Assembly: GCF_000220395.1 (NCBI RefSeq)
Contig: NW_004086028.1
Span: 1 to 64,000, forward strand
Source of the DNA: Ichthyophthirius multifiliis
Taxonomy: Eukaryota; Ciliophora; Oligohymenophorea; Hymenostomatida
Length of the DNA: 64,000 nt
Direction of reading: 5' to 3'
The notes beneath the pieces were generated by a model that did no database searches, had not been told where the DNA came from, and was given only the letters and a program-made list of their open reading frames with translations. Every line of letters begins with the position of its first letter. Position 1 is the first letter of the stretch. Below are positions 15,361 through 27,530 of the stretch, piece by piece. The translations under genes and the position numbers were made by a program.

Positions 15361-15433
15361 ATTATTTATATATATATATTTTATAATTTACATTTAATAT
15401 TTTATCTTCTTCATAAAGGTTTTCATTATTCAT
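6160..15433 (-). CDS. Four-domain voltage-gated Ca2+ channel alpha-1 subunit
   Basis: A very large CaV-type channel with four 6-TM repeats. The S4 sensors have Arg/Lys every third residue: LRSLRVLRPLRTISSIK (I, ~13400), FRAVRIVRTFRVLRVTRLL (II, ~9700), LRLLRTLRPLRF (III, ~8670) and LARIMRVMRVSRLLKLVK (IV, ~7670). The pore filters are TLEGW (I, ~13070), SMENW (II, ~9460), SLEGW (III, ~8310) and TGEDW (IV, ~7420). That is the EEEE ring of Ca2+-selective channels, not the DEKA ring of Na+ channels. The N-terminal ~350 residues and the I-II linker (about 10050-12880) are long, Q/N-rich and low complexity. The C-terminal tail ends in an acidic Ser/Glu/Asp repeat (~6360-6400) and stops at TGA 6160-6162. 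Introns are short and AT-rich, several with (TA)n. The start is MNNENLYEEDK at 15433, followed by an intron to about 15198. In ciliates such channels sit in the ciliary membrane and drive ciliary reversal; that role here is inferred. Exact exon borders remain approximate. Confidence 0.95.
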
Positions 15434-15888
15434 ATATATTTAAATATTATTTATTTATATTTAAAAAAATAAAAATCTAAAGAAAATTATAAATATAAAC
15501 GCTATATAAAAAAATTTAATATTTTTAATATTGAATTTAATGTTTTTATAATATTAATATATATATATACTGTTTTTTTTATAATTACTAACATATATGT
15601 TTTATTTATTTTTTTTAATTTTTTTTTTTTTAAAAAAAAACATTATTAATAATTAATTTTATAAATAATAAATAAATTTTAATTAATATAATATTTTTAA
15701 ATACGTTAATAATATATAAATATATTTTATTAACTATTAAAATTAATTTCATAATAACTAATAATAAAATAAAATAATTAATTAAAATAAAATATATTAA
15801 ATATTTAAGAATTTTCATAAACATAATGATATATACATATTTAATCATATATATACATATTCTTATATATTCATATTTATACATATAC
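15434..15888. other. Intergenic spacer
   Basis: AT-rich spacer between the start of the Ca2+ channel gene and the 3' end of the DUF547 gene. Nothing recognisable apart from short (TA)n tracts. Confidence 0.6.
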
Positions 15889-17298
15889 TCAAATACAATT
15901 AATCTTCCAATCAAACTCATTATAACAAAACTTAACATTATCACATTTTTTAGCTTCTTATACAGCCTTTGACATTTCTTAATCTTCAAAAAAACCTTCC
16001 AAAACCTCCAATAATTATTTCTAACATTTACCAAAATCTCCCAAAAACCATTTAAAAATAATCGAACATTAAATAACAATTTATTCATTTTATAAAGATA
16101 CTTTGAAATTTTTTTTATTTTACAAAAACATCTTCCCACTTTCTAAAATTTCCTCTTAAAAATTTTCCACAGAAAAAACATCAAAAGCCGGATGACCATA
16201 AACCCCACAACATAATCCAAAATGATAAAAACTCTAAATTTTCTCCTAAACACAAAACTTTGCCCTCTAATCGTTTTTCGGATTAAATCTTTTCTTTGAT
16301 TTATCCGAAAGGGTACCACCTTATGTGTAATTAACTATCGCTTTTAATACACATTTTCCAAAATTATCATTTTATCGTAAAAAACCATGCTCTATATCAT
16401 CTATACGTACTTTAAAACCACAAATATTAATAAAATTTGACTAAAAAAAGTCTATTTTTTCCCTAGTACTTAATTATAAACTACCTTTAGTATTTTTTGT
16501 CTGTTCTAAAGCCAAAATACACATCATATTATATATATTTAGGTAAAAAGGAATTTTATAATTATTATTTTAGACTAATTTTTGCATATTTATAAATGGA
16601 AGTAGCCTAAAAAGACTTTTAAATTCATTTTAATATTATTAATTATTAAATAATTTCTCATAATCAATTTTTTTTATTTTTTATCATAATTAATTTCTTT
16701 TAAAATCTATTATTATTTTATTTTTTTTATAATAAATTTTTTATTTTATTTATTACATTTTTAAATACAGTATATAACTATTATTAAAATTCCTCAAATT
16801 TAGGTAATTTTCTATAATAATCAGTCCAAAAAAAAGGCAAATTTCCACCAAAAATCTATAAAGTTTACTCATCTATATTAATAATTTATTTATCTTAAAC
16901 CTATTCTTTAATTTCATCATCAAAAAATCTATATAAATATTCTGAGTCATAAAAATCCTAACCTTCTTATATACTAAAAATATATTAAAAATCATTATTT
17001 GGATTAAATAGATATTTTTTCGTCCAATCAACCTTTTTTTATTAAAATAAAATAATATATATAAATATATATATATATTCGTAATAAATACTAATTCGTA
17101 TCTAGTTTATAAATTCTCAGGATTATATTAAGTTTAAAGAAAATTAATAAACTCTTTCCCTTTAAAACAATTTCTTATAGTAGAAAAGTTTATTATATAA
17201 AATTATTTTTTAATAGATTTAACTAAATCGCTTGGTATTATTTTTTTAATATTCTAACAGTGTTAAATTATTATTTCAATATCTATTTTTTAGTTCAT
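15889..17298 (-). CDS. DUF547-domain protein with DEP-like N-terminus
   Basis: The C-terminal half matches DUF547: YLNIYNMMCILALEQ, then NICGFKVRIDDIEHGFLR (the family's conserved IGG-x-x-x-SLDDIEHGILR block), then a segment FYHFGLCCGVYGHPAFDVFS matching the ALxCGAxSCPP stretch. The N-terminus contains RNCFKGKEFINFLQTQYN, reminiscent of a DEP domain; DEP-DUF547 architectures are known in plants and protists. The start is MNQKIDIEI at 17298 and the stop is TGA at 15889. Two short introns are well placed: 17033-17091 and about 16707-16768. The length is roughly 430 residues. The total leaves one base missing from an exact frame, probably another homopolymer undercall. The molecular function of DUF547 is not established. 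The minus-strand Met-initiated frame at 15630-16139 overlaps this gene in another frame and is not real. Confidence 0.85.
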
Positions 17299-18473
17299 TT
17301 TTTAAATAATTTTTATTTTGTTTTTTCTTAAATTAATGAAATTGATTTATTTTATTTTTTCATAAAAAAATTATAGTTTGCTTTTTATATTATTCTAATA
17401 AAATAATCAATTTTGCTATTTTACTCTTTTTTATAATGAGTTTATAAAAATATTAATAAAATAATAAAGAATAAAATAGAATTTTCTATTTTATTATTTT
17501 AGTTAGAGAGAAAAAAAAATAAGTAAATAAAAATTAACATATATATATAAATATATATAAATAGTTATAAATATATATAAAATTATATAAATATATATAA
17601 ATATATATATATATAAATATACATATATATGAATATATATATATTCATATATATATTATTTTAAATTTACATGATTTTTTTTTATCATTATTTTTTATCT
17701 GTATTAAATTTATTCATATTTATTTACTAAGATTTTATAAAATATTGTTTTATATATGTTGCTCTTTTTTTATTACAAATATAATTTTAATATTTAAATT
17801 GATGTTTTAAATATATTTCAATTATAATATTAGGTGAATATTTATCATTTATATATTATTTTTAAATATTATCTTTTTATTAATTAAATAAAGATAGATA
17901 TATTAATTTTTAAAATATTTTATTGTATGATGATTATAATACAAAATTGTGTAATTTTTGATATAAATATTTATATGTTTAAGCCTTTAAAATTTTAAAT
18001 TTTTTAATAAATATAGACCGTAATTTTATAAAGAAATATTATAATCCTTATTATGATCAGCTTATAAATATATATGAGTGTTTTTTTATTTTTTAATTGT
18101 AAAGGATTTCCAATATTTTTTTTAATAAACTATTAGAAAAGATTTATAATATAAATTTTTTAATAAATATGATATTAGATAATTAGAAAATTTTATTTAA
18201 ACAATATCATAATTTTTATACATTTTTTTTGATTTAGTTAATTATTTAATTAACTATATATAATAAAAATATATAAATAAAAAATAAAGTATGTTAAATA
18301 AAATCAAAATAATATATACAAATAAGTTAAAAAAAAAATATAGAGTTATGAAATATAATATATATAAATATATATCTATTAAAATATGAATTAAAACACA
18401 TATTTATAAACGTAAAGTAACCAAATAAAATTTCAAAATATATTAATATTTATGTATAATTTACTTTAATATT
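17299..18473. other. Intergenic AT-rich spacer
   Basis: About 1.2 kb between two minus-strand genes. It contains (TA)n tracts around 17545-17660 and no protein-like frame that I can support. No RNA gene is apparent. Confidence 0.55.
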
Positions 18474-20261
18474 TCAAAATTATTTTTTATTTTTATCTGC
18501 TGGTCCAGTTACCCAAAATCTAATAATATATCTTTTTTAGTTATTATTAGGTAAAATTTCATAAGGAATTACCCTACTTTTAAGTATTAATAAACTATCA
18601 ACCTCAGTTTCAAATTCGACATATTTATTTTAATCATCTTTTAGAAAATCAGGATAAATTCGTATTTTTCCTTAATCTTTGCAATTTATATCATTATCTA
18701 AATTACTAAAATATAATACAGTCAATTTCCTTCCATTATCTTAATTTCCTTCAAAAGATGAATCAAAATGCTTTTCTTAATAGCTTCCATTATTTTTAAA
18801 ATAACTAACCTATTATTATTATTATTATAATTATTTTTTATCTAAAAATTACTTAAAACAATTCCGAAATTTATGCTAAAAATTGTGTTTTTTCATTCAA
18901 TTCATATGGAATAGAAGTTAATCTAACACAAATTTCTTTAAAATTTTTAAAATCTTTATCGCTGATTTCACTTAAAGAAACCCATAATACTCTATCCGAT
19001 CTTCCTGATTTTTCATTTACTTATTCTTCAAATCTTCCATCGATTTCTAAAAAATTAAATTCTTTATAAAGATTTCTTTTTTATTTTTTTAAAATATAAA
19101 AATTAAATAATTTTTCATATTAAAGGTAAAACATATTAAAGTCAGTATTATTTATAAAGTTTTTTATATAAGTATATCCTTAATTTATAAGTTAGCTTAT
19201 ATTTTGACTTTATAAAAAGTTTAATTATGTTTTAGGATGATTTTTTTCCAAGTCAAAGGAGTTGCAAGCTTATTTATAATTTATATAAATATATATATAT
19301 ATAAATAAATATAAATATAAATATATATATGTATATATATATATATATTTATAAATATATATATATATGTTTTACTAAAAGTGGTTATTTACTCTCTATA
19401 GATTAGTCTCTGATAGAAAATTCTTTAATTTTTTAAATAAAAAATTATTAGCAACCTCCTTTCAAACATTCAGCAGTTAAATAACCTTATGTTTATTTAT
19501 CCCATTTTAAATTATCTTTAATTCCATCGTTTTTTAACTTAAAGAATTTCTTACTAATATAATCTAATAGTTCAGGTAATAAATAAGGCAGTTTGTGCTT
19601 ATCCAAAGCTTCAATAGCGGATTTTTCTATATGTGTTTATTCACTTTTAGGGATGTAAATTTTGGCAAAAAAAGTTGTACAACATTATCCGTTTTTAGGT
19701 TGATTTTCTGTGTTTATATTATTATGACAATGTGTGTGATTCTTTTTTTATTCTTTATTTTCACGTTTTTTATTGTAATAATATGTATTTCTGTCTTTAA
19801 ATAAATCAGCTTCTTTTTAATCTATTAAATATATGTATCTTTTTTGTTAAAAAAAATAATTTATTTATTTTAGTTTTTTTTTTAAAAAAAGAAAATATAT
19901 ACTTGTATATGTTTATAAAATGCTTTCTTAATATTTTAACTATTAAATCGGAATTTTCTTTAGTTAATATAAATTTTTTATTTTCTTTAACTTTTTATTA
20001 ATCATCTTAATTATTATGACATAATTATTTATGCTTTTTTTTATTAAAAAAAATAATATAAATAAATAAAAACTTTGTTCTAATTTAATCATTATTTTAT
20101 TACTTATTTCCAATCTTATATTTAGCACTCTCTACTACAATATTTTACCTATTTTTTAATTTGATAAGAATATATTTAATTTTTTATTTTTTTTATTAGA
20201 CTTTTTAACATTTCTAACAAAAGCTTAAGTTTTCTTCCTTTTTACAATTTTAACAAATCAT
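18474..20261 (-). CDS. MYND-finger/2-oxoglutarate dioxygenase protein, EGLN (PHD)-like
   Basis: The N-terminus MICQNCKKEENLSFCQKCQ has the CxxC...CxxC spacing of a MYND-type zinc finger. The C-terminus is a double-stranded beta-helix resembling HIF prolyl hydroxylases: HFDSSFEG (HxD iron motif), LTVLYFSNLDND, GKIRIYPDF, LLILKSRVIPYEILP, and KRYIIRFWVTGP with the Arg expected to bind 2-oxoglutarate. This order matches animal EGLN1, which also pairs an N-terminal MYND finger with this fold. One key residue differs: the distal iron-binding His (NPHEV in EGLN) is Tyr here (IPYE). The middle (LPYLLPELLDYISKKFFKL) is well ordered but unassigned. The stop is TGA at 18474; several short introns lie near 18800-18840, 19280-19380 and 19840-20080. 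The substrate is unknown. If the Tyr is real, the enzyme may be inactive or changed. Confidence 0.75.
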
Positions 20262-20416
20262 TTTATTTTTGTATATATATATATATATATGTATATTATT
20301 AATTTACTTTTTATTAAACAAAAAAATAATTTAAATAAATTTTTAAATATAAAACAAAAAAATATTTATACATAAAATATAATATATTATATTTATTACA
20401 AAATAATAACAAAAAT

Positions 20417-21460
20417 TCATTCTTTTTTCTATTTTTTTTATTCTGGAATATTTTCCAAATTATCTTAATTTTATTGTCTTCTCAAACTTCCAAAAACTCC
20501 CAAATTTTTAATTTATTATTGATTTTATCCATTTTATTATTTAATCTATTATTATTTCTATAAATCTTCAAAATAAGTTTAAAATTTCTATCTTTCTTTA
20601 ATCTATATAACAGTATCTTCAATTTTTTCATTTAATTCTTTTATTGTATATTCAATTTCTTACACATTTTCTTATTCCTTTTTAAAAGTTAAAATATTAT
20701 TTAGAATTTCCACGCTTTTTAAATAATACTAAAGAGCCTATTCTTCACATAAGTTTTTATTTTCATATAAAAGAGCGTTTCCTAATTAAAAATAAATACA
20801 ACTAATTCTTCTTGAAAAATTCTCTTCCTCAATTTCTTTAGCTAAATATAAAGCTTTTCTATATTCTTAAACAGAGTTTTCATATTAATCTCTCCAAGCC
20901 TCAAATTCTGCTAGTCTAATATGAATTTCGACCAATTTAGATTATACGTCATTACTTTATTCTTAGTTCATATAAATATATTTACTTAGTTCTAAATTCT
21001 CCCAAACTAATTATATGTCATCTACTTATTCTTGATTTTAGTTTTCTTTTATATTCAAACATTCAATTTTATTAGCTATTTCTTCGTTATTATTACTTTC
21101 TTCTTCTTTTGAATTTTAATCATCATTATCGTTGTTTTCTTCTTCTACTTCGGATGTTTCTTTTATTATAGAATTTTCGTTTATTTTAAATTTTTGGTCA
21201 GATTTACTTTTTGATTTTTCTTTAGGATTGTTTAATATTTCGGTGTTATGTTCTAATCTTTAAAGAAGTGTGTTTCCATATATAAAATAAAATTTTCCAA
21301 GTTTTGGGTGCTTTTCATCTTAGAAATAGAGGCAGGCAGATTCTAAAATTTCGGCTAGTTAGTTTAATGATTCGTCGAATTTTTATTATATTGATAAATT
21401 TATACATTCTAAGAGTTTTTATTCTAAATAAACTTCTGTTATTATTGATTTTTGGTTCAT
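20417..21460 (-). CDS. NASP/Hif1/Sim3-family histone chaperone (SHNi-TPR)
   Basis: Intron-less, exactly 348 codons from ATG 21460 to TGA 20417. TPR helices at the N-terminus (ILESACLYFQDEKHPKLGKF, FYFIYGNTLLQRLEHN) are followed by a long acidic insertion rich in Glu/Asp/Asn. Further TPR helices come next (LVWENLELSKYIYM, IHIRLAEFEAWRDQYENSV, YRKALYLAKEI, ISCIYFQLGNALLYENK), then a Q-rich tail ending at an ordinary TGA. An acidic tract interrupting a TPR is the hallmark of NASP/N1N2 proteins, which bind H3 and H3-H4 and deliver them to chromatin. The protein is shorter than vertebrate NASP but near the size of yeast Hif1 and Sim3. It should act in the nucleus and cytosol on histone supply. Neighbours are co-directional but unrelated. 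Confidence 0.85.
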
Positions 21461-21662
21461 TACTTTTTTTTTTTTTTTTAACAACAATAAAAAAAACAGC
21501 AATTTTCTAATTTTTCTTAAATAAAAATTTTTCTTAGTTAAAAAAAAAAAATTGAATTTTTAAATTTTTTTTTTTTTTTAAAAAAAAATATAATTTTATT
21601 TTTTAAGATAATAATTATTTTATTTAATAAAAAAAAAACAAAAAGTGAAATAAATTTAATTT

Positions 21663-22228
21663 TCAAATTTATTCTTAATTAATATCATCGAAAGGGTTTT
21701 TATTAATTTTTTATTAATTTTCTACTTAATTAAATAAAGAATCAGATTAAAATATACAACTTAAATCATAAATTTATTAAAAAATTAAATTTTAAATTTA
21801 TTAATTATGCAATTATTAAGTCGAATTATTATCTAATTAGTCGTTTTATATATTATTAATTAAATTTTAAGATTTATTTTATAAAAATGATTCTTAAATT
21901 TAATTTTTTTATGTTTATTATTTTAAATTAATTAAATCTAATTAATAAATATTATTATCATTCTAAGATAAAAAATTTTAAAATTATTAACTTTATGGTT
22001 ATTTAATATCTTAACTATTTACTTTATCAAAAAATAAATTTATATTATTATCATAAGAATAATTAGAATTTTAGTTTATAGAGTTTTATATATTATTTAT
22101 ATGATAATTAGATTATTAAATCTATATATCTTAATTATATTTTTAATTATTTAGGATTTAATTTTCTATAAAATAAAAAATATATATATAAAAATATATA
22201 AAATAATAGATATATATAATAGATATAG

Positions 22229-22282
<54 letters not shown>

Positions 22283-23151
22283 ATTATATATTTTACTTAA
22301 TAATATTTATTATTCTTTAATTTCTTATATTTCCAATCTTTTATTTTTATCTAATTATAACATTTTAGTAATAAAACTTTTCGTTTGTTATGAAACAATT
22401 ATATTTTCATCAAATTATATTTACTTATTTCTCATATTATCGAATAAATTTTGTATATTTTCTCCTTTCCATGGTTATTTACCATATATTAAATAATAAT
22501 AAATTATTCCTAAAGAAAAAATATCACATTTATAATCCTTTTTTTATAATTTAGTTTAAAACTAAACTAAATATAATTTTAAATTTATACATATTCTTCC
22601 TATTAAAAAATATTAGGATCACAATATAAAGGAGTTCCTACTTTTGAATGTAAAACTTCATTTTAATTTTATAAAATTTTCGCAAAACCAAAATCTGCAA
22701 TTTTATAAATTTCTTAATTTTAAATTAAAATATTTTCAAGTTTTAAATCTCTATGTACAATCTTGTTTTCTGCCATATATATATATCCGCTTAAAATTTA
22801 ACAAAAAATCATATTTGCCTCATTTTCATTTAATATTTTTTTATTTTCTAAGTATTATAATAAAGTTCCTCCATTACAATATTCCATTATTATATATATA
22901 TTATTTTTAGTACCAAAAACTTCCTTTGTTTGAACTATATTCTCGTGTTTTAAAGATGATTATGTCATTATTTCTCTTATTAGCATTTCTTTTAATTAAT
23001 TTTATGAAATGGAAGTCCGGCTTATTATTTTTGTGGCATATATTTGATATGTGTCAATTTCGTGTAATTTGTAAACTTTGCCAAATGAACCTTCACTTAT
23101 GTAATCAGTTTTTGTATTAAAATAATATTTATTTTCAATGTATTTAATCAT
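21663..23151 (-). CDS. Ser/Thr protein kinase, ULK-like, with Q/N-rich tail
   Basis: A complete active-looking kinase domain: glycine loop ISEGSFGKVYKL, the VAIK-type lysine in YATKII, gatekeeper/hinge IIMEYCNGGTLLQYL, catalytic loop IVHRDLKLENILI, IADFGFAKIL (DFG), VGTPLYCDPNIF (P+1) and CDIFSLGIIYYYLIYGKQPW. The HRDLKLENIL/DFGFAK combination and the short hinge are typical of ULK-like kinases, which are greatly expanded in ciliates. The start at 23151 gives MIKYIENKYYF. Two introns are evident: a short one after EEY (about 22544-22590) and one with a long (TA)n tract (about 22167-22293). The C-terminal ~170 residues are almost entirely Q, N, I and S and end at TGA 21663; this tail is disordered and may be regulatory. 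Substrate unknown. A second, degenerate kinase lies at 599-1698. Confidence 0.92.
22200..22275. repeat. (TA)n tract inside an intron
   Basis: A nearly pure TA dinucleotide run inside the second intron of the ULK-like kinase gene. Similar tracts sit in introns of the Ca2+ channel, USP and PITH genes. Confidence 0.8.
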
Positions 23152-23784
23152 TTATGTGTGAGATTAATTGCTAAATTGATCTCTATATTTTTTATATTAT
23201 TTTATATTTTATAAATGACGAATATTTGATAATTAAGTAATTTAATAACGTATAAAAATACAATAAATAATAATATATTCCTATTATAATTAGATATTAA
23301 AAAAAATATATGTATAAAAGATAAGTTATAAAATTATTTTGACAAATAATAATTGATTATACTAAGAAAATTAAAATAAATTTAATTTAATTTATTTTTA
23401 TATTTGTATGAATTTTAAAAAAAATTTAAAGAATTATAAATTTAATTAAGAAAATTATAGAGAAAAACAAAATAAAATATAATGTTGTGATAATATATAT
23501 GTTTTTGTATTAATATATTTATAAATTTGAAAAAATATTTAAAATTTATGTAGTGAATATATATTATAAATTTTAGAATTTAAAAATATTTATAAAAATA
23601 TATATATATATTAAAAATAAAAATTAGAAAAAAGATTTTAAATAATTATTTAAAATATAAAGAAAAATAAATAAATAACTTATAAATTAAAAAAAAAATA
23701 TTGTTTAATTAACATTAAATTTATATTTTTCTATTATATAAATAATTAATATAAATTAAATAAATATATTAAAAAAATAAGATA

Positions 23785-23816
<32 letters not shown>

Positions 23817-24226
23817 TATATGATTAATATATATATATATATTTTTTTTATTTTTTTTTAAATATAATTTTATATATATAATTATAAATATTTAATTTAT
23901 TTTTTATTTATTATCATATATATTTTTTTTTTTTTTTTATTTCATTTTTATAAATAATTAATTTCAAAATATATCTATAATTTTATTATAGAAACACTTT
24001 ATAAATTAATGTAATTTTTTTTTATATAATATAACAAAAATTGCCTTCAAATTTTATGAAATTATTTTTTAATCTTTTAAATTGATAATAAGATAAATTA
24101 TTATTTTTTATAAATGAATAATTATTATATATTTATTTTTTATATAATTTTTTTTAATATATAAATATATTTTCTAAAATAAGAAATTAACAATCAGAAA
24201 AAGTTACTTTTATTTCATCAATATAA
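23152..24226. other. Intergenic region between divergent genes
   Basis: A 1.1-kb spacer between a minus-strand kinase and a plus-strand EF-hand gene, likely holding both promoters. It has T-runs and (TA)n at 23785-23850. No gene visible. Confidence 0.55.
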
Positions 24227-25300
24227 ATGATAAAATTTGACATAGTTCCTTATTAAAAGTTTATTGATGATTATAATAATAAATTAAAATAACCTTCCTG
24301 TCTTCCAAGGCATATGGTAGAATTATGTGGAGGATGTAAATAAATAATCAAATTTAAATAAAATTATAATCAAATATATGAATATTTTATAAATAAGGGA
24401 CTCAAGAAACGTTTAAATAAATAATTTAAAAAATTACAAAAAAAAATACAGCACCTCTTTAATTATGGTATGATAGTTGGTAATCTATGGATGTAATATC
24501 GATAAAAAAAGCTAGTTTAAAGGAAGTTTTTCGACTTTTAGATTCTAGAAATATAGGTACATATATTTTTAATTAACTATTTTATAATAATTCGTTTTAC
24601 TTTATTAATAAGGAAGAATCGATAGTTGTGAATTATTTTCAGTTATGCTTTTTATTGCAAAAGGAGATTTTGATTTAGTTTTATCTAGTTTATTTTTTTA
24701 TTAATAAAATAAAATATATATATTAAATAAAAGATATTACTATTATCTTTGGATTTAAAAACCCTTAGAATTTAACTTCTGATGAATTTTTTTATTTTTT
24801 AGATAGTTTTTTTAGAGGAATTAGTAAAACTTTAATTCAAAATAATAGAAATGAGCCATATGATATAAATAAAAGGTTTCCTTTAATAAAAAAAAAATAT
24901 TAATTCAAATATAATTTTTATTTATAAAATAAATAAAAAGATTATCAGCTGAAGATATAAAAGAAATTGTTTAAAAAGTATATGGAAATAATATTTCCTA
25001 TACAGGAGATTAATTTGCTTAGTAATAAAATTCTTTTATTTAGGTTATATAAAAAAAATATAGGTAATTCTAAAAATCTCCATATAATAACTTCTTTAAA
25101 TATATGTATTAATGTTTATAAAACTCAAATGATTATGAAAGGTTTAAAATATTAATATTGTTTTTTAAAATTATTTAAATAGACAATAGAGTTTAAATAA
25201 TATAAAAATTACTTAAGAAGTAAAAAAAGTTATACTATATTTATGTTAGGAAGTAGAAAAAAATATAAATAAATAAAAAAAATGATTAAAATTCTTTAGT
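24227..25300 (+). CDS. EF-hand calcium-binding protein
   Basis: The start MIKFDIVPYQKFIDDY is followed by SCLPRHMVELCGGWTQETFK once the first intron (24336-24397) is removed. A canonical EF-hand reads RLLDSRNIGRIDSCELFSVM (Asp at 1, Asn at 4, Gly at 6, Ile at 8, Glu at 12). IIFGFKNPQNLTSDEFFYFL and DSFFRGISKTLIQ follow, a layout I associate with a ciliate/flagellate family of EF-hand sensor proteins. Later, LSAEDIKEIVQKVYG is a further helical segment. At least four short introns are present, with donors near 24336, 24558, 24690 and 24878. The C-terminus beyond about 25150 is uncertain: no TGA falls in the expected frame, so the stated end is approximate. The protein probably binds Ca2+ in cilia or cytosol; the specific partner is unknown. 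Confidence 0.7.
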
Positions 25301-25640
25301 TAAAAACGTTATATATAAATAAATAATATATTTATATATTTTTTTTTATTTATATAAAGTTTAATAATAAAAAAAATAAAATTTTATAAAAAGATCTATT
25401 AAAAATATGATATAATATCATTATAAAAAATATAATATTTTTTAATATAAAAAATATAGATATATATTAAATAATATTTTTTAAAAAGTTTAATAATACG
25501 AAATATTTTATAATTAATAAGTTATAATATTTGTATTTCATATATATATATATTTTTTATTATATATATAAAAATAAACAAATATATGTAACATATTCTA
25601 CCATCGTAATAAATATTTTTTTTGTTTACTTACAAAAAAA

Positions 25641-25726
25641 TCAATTATTAATATCATTATTAATATTATTATCTTTAATATTATCATTAATAATATTTGC
25701 ATTTTAATTAATATTATTATAATTAA

Positions 25727-25770
<44 letters not shown>

Positions 25771-26852
25771 TTATTATAATTATTATTATTATTATAATTA
25801 TTATATTTTTTATTATTATTATCGTTATTATAATTTCTTTTATTATTATAGTTATTATATCTATTTTATTAATAGTTATTTTTATAATTTCTGTTATATT
25901 CCCTATTTTAATAATTATTTTAATTATCATTATTTTAATTATCATTTATATTCAAATTTCTTTCAAATTATTATTATATTTCTTCTTCTCTATTTTATTA
26001 ATTATCTTGAGTTTCATCTTATTATTATTATTATTTTTTTTTGTAATAATTATTATTATTATCATTATAGTTATTCTATTACTAATAGTGATTATTTTAT
26101 TAATAATTTCTTTATCCACCTTCATGATTATTATTCCTGTATCCTTAATTTGGTCTTCTTTAGTAATTTTTGTAATTATTTTTTTGGTATTAATTTCTAT
26201 TATTATTATGTTTTTTTCTAAATTCAATTTTTCCATTTAACTTACAATATTCTTGCCCAAAAGTATCATTATCAACTTTTATTTGAGTTTATCTTTCATC
26301 ATAAGTTTCTTAATTTCTTCCTGTTTTCGCCTAAGAAATCTTATCAAAAAAATCATCTTTATTATAGCTTTAAACACTCCCTTATTAATTATTCTTTTTT
26401 CTTTCTTCTATTTATTCAGATAATTATTCACTTCTTTTTGTTATATCAAATTCATTATTTTTTTCATTCTATATTCCAGGAGGTTTGCTTTAATCATTTT
26501 CTTATTTTTTTATTTATTATTACTATTATTATTATTGTTATTATTATCCTTATTACTATTGTTATTATTATCCTTATTACTATTAATACTATTATTCTTC
26601 TTATTAGTTAGGTACTGATGCCAATATCTTCTCTATATCTTAACCTCTAAATGATATATAATCATATACTGTACTTGATGGTTGAATTTCATTTTCTGGT
26701 CTTCGACCTTCAGTTCCAAAAGAAACTACACTTTTTAAAGCTATTGTCGATGTTGCTGCATCTATTTTAAATAATTCACCTTCGTATCTTATTTTAGACT
26801 TGGTTATTATTTACATTTTATTTGAACCTAACAATTGATTTAATCCTTCCAT
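25641..26852 (-). CDS. LSM14/Scd6/Trailer-hitch family mRNP protein
   Basis: Intron-less, exactly 404 codons. The N-terminal LSM14-type Sm domain is clear: LGSNKMQIITKSKIRYEGEL, TSTIALKSVVSFGTEGRRP, then STVYDYISFRGQDIEKI. After a low-complexity stretch come an FFD box (YNKDDFFDKISQAKTGR) and a TFG box (VDNDTFGQEYCK), the pair found in Scd6/LSM14/Tral. The usual RGG region is replaced by a tail made largely of Asn, Gln, Arg and Tyr, with a run of about 14 Asn near 25735-25770, ending at TGA 25641. The family binds mRNA and the Dhh1/DDX6 helicase and acts in translational repression and P-body assembly. Standard-code Met-initiated frames across the AAT tract (25598-26240, both strands) are shadows of this gene. 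No kinase or other domain is fused. Confidence 0.93.
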
Positions 26853-27275
26853 TTGATTCTTTTATTTCTTTTATTAGTTTTTTTTATTTTTTGTTATTAA
26901 TTTTTTAAAATAATAAAAAATAAGCGAATATTTATTATAAATATATATATATAATTATTCTTTTTTATTTTGTTTCTATTTTTATTTATTTTTCTCCTTA
27001 TTTTCAACAATAGATTGAAGTTAGAAATTTTAAATTATAAATGAAAAAACATTTTTAAAAAATAATATATTATGAATAAATTTAATTCTATAATAAATAA
27101 TATTATTATTTATAATTTGATTATTTTTTATTTATTTTCGTTTTTTATTATTAGAAAAATAAAAAAAATAAATAAGATTATTTTAATAAAAATAGATTTA
27201 TAAAAATAATAAATATTATCTAAAAAAATAAATAATATTTCTTTTTTAAATATAAATACGCGGTGTTTAATTTTA

Positions 27276-27327
<52 letters not shown>

Positions 27328-27530
27328 TATAAGCATATCATATTTATATCTTAAAAAAATAAAAAAAATATTTGAAAAGAAAATAAACTCTTGTGTTATT
27401 ACAAAAAATATTCAAAAACTCGTAAAAAACAAAGACAATTAATAAATACAAATGTTTCATGTAAATTTATAAAAAATAAAATTGAATATTTAACTTATAT
27501 TTTTAAATAATTTACATATTCATAAAAATA
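26853..27530. other. Intergenic spacer with (TA)n
   Basis: AT-rich spacer between two minus-strand genes. A (TA)n run of about 20 units lies at 27281-27322. I see no gene. Confidence 0.6.

Noticed and set aside
15630-16139. Minus-strand Met-initiated frame of 169 codons
   Set aside because: It overlaps the DUF547 domain in another frame and has only low-complexity hydrophobic content beyond it.
25598-26240. Ile-rich and Leu-rich frames on both strands
   Set aside because: They are other-frame readings of the AAT (Asn) tract of the LSM14 gene.
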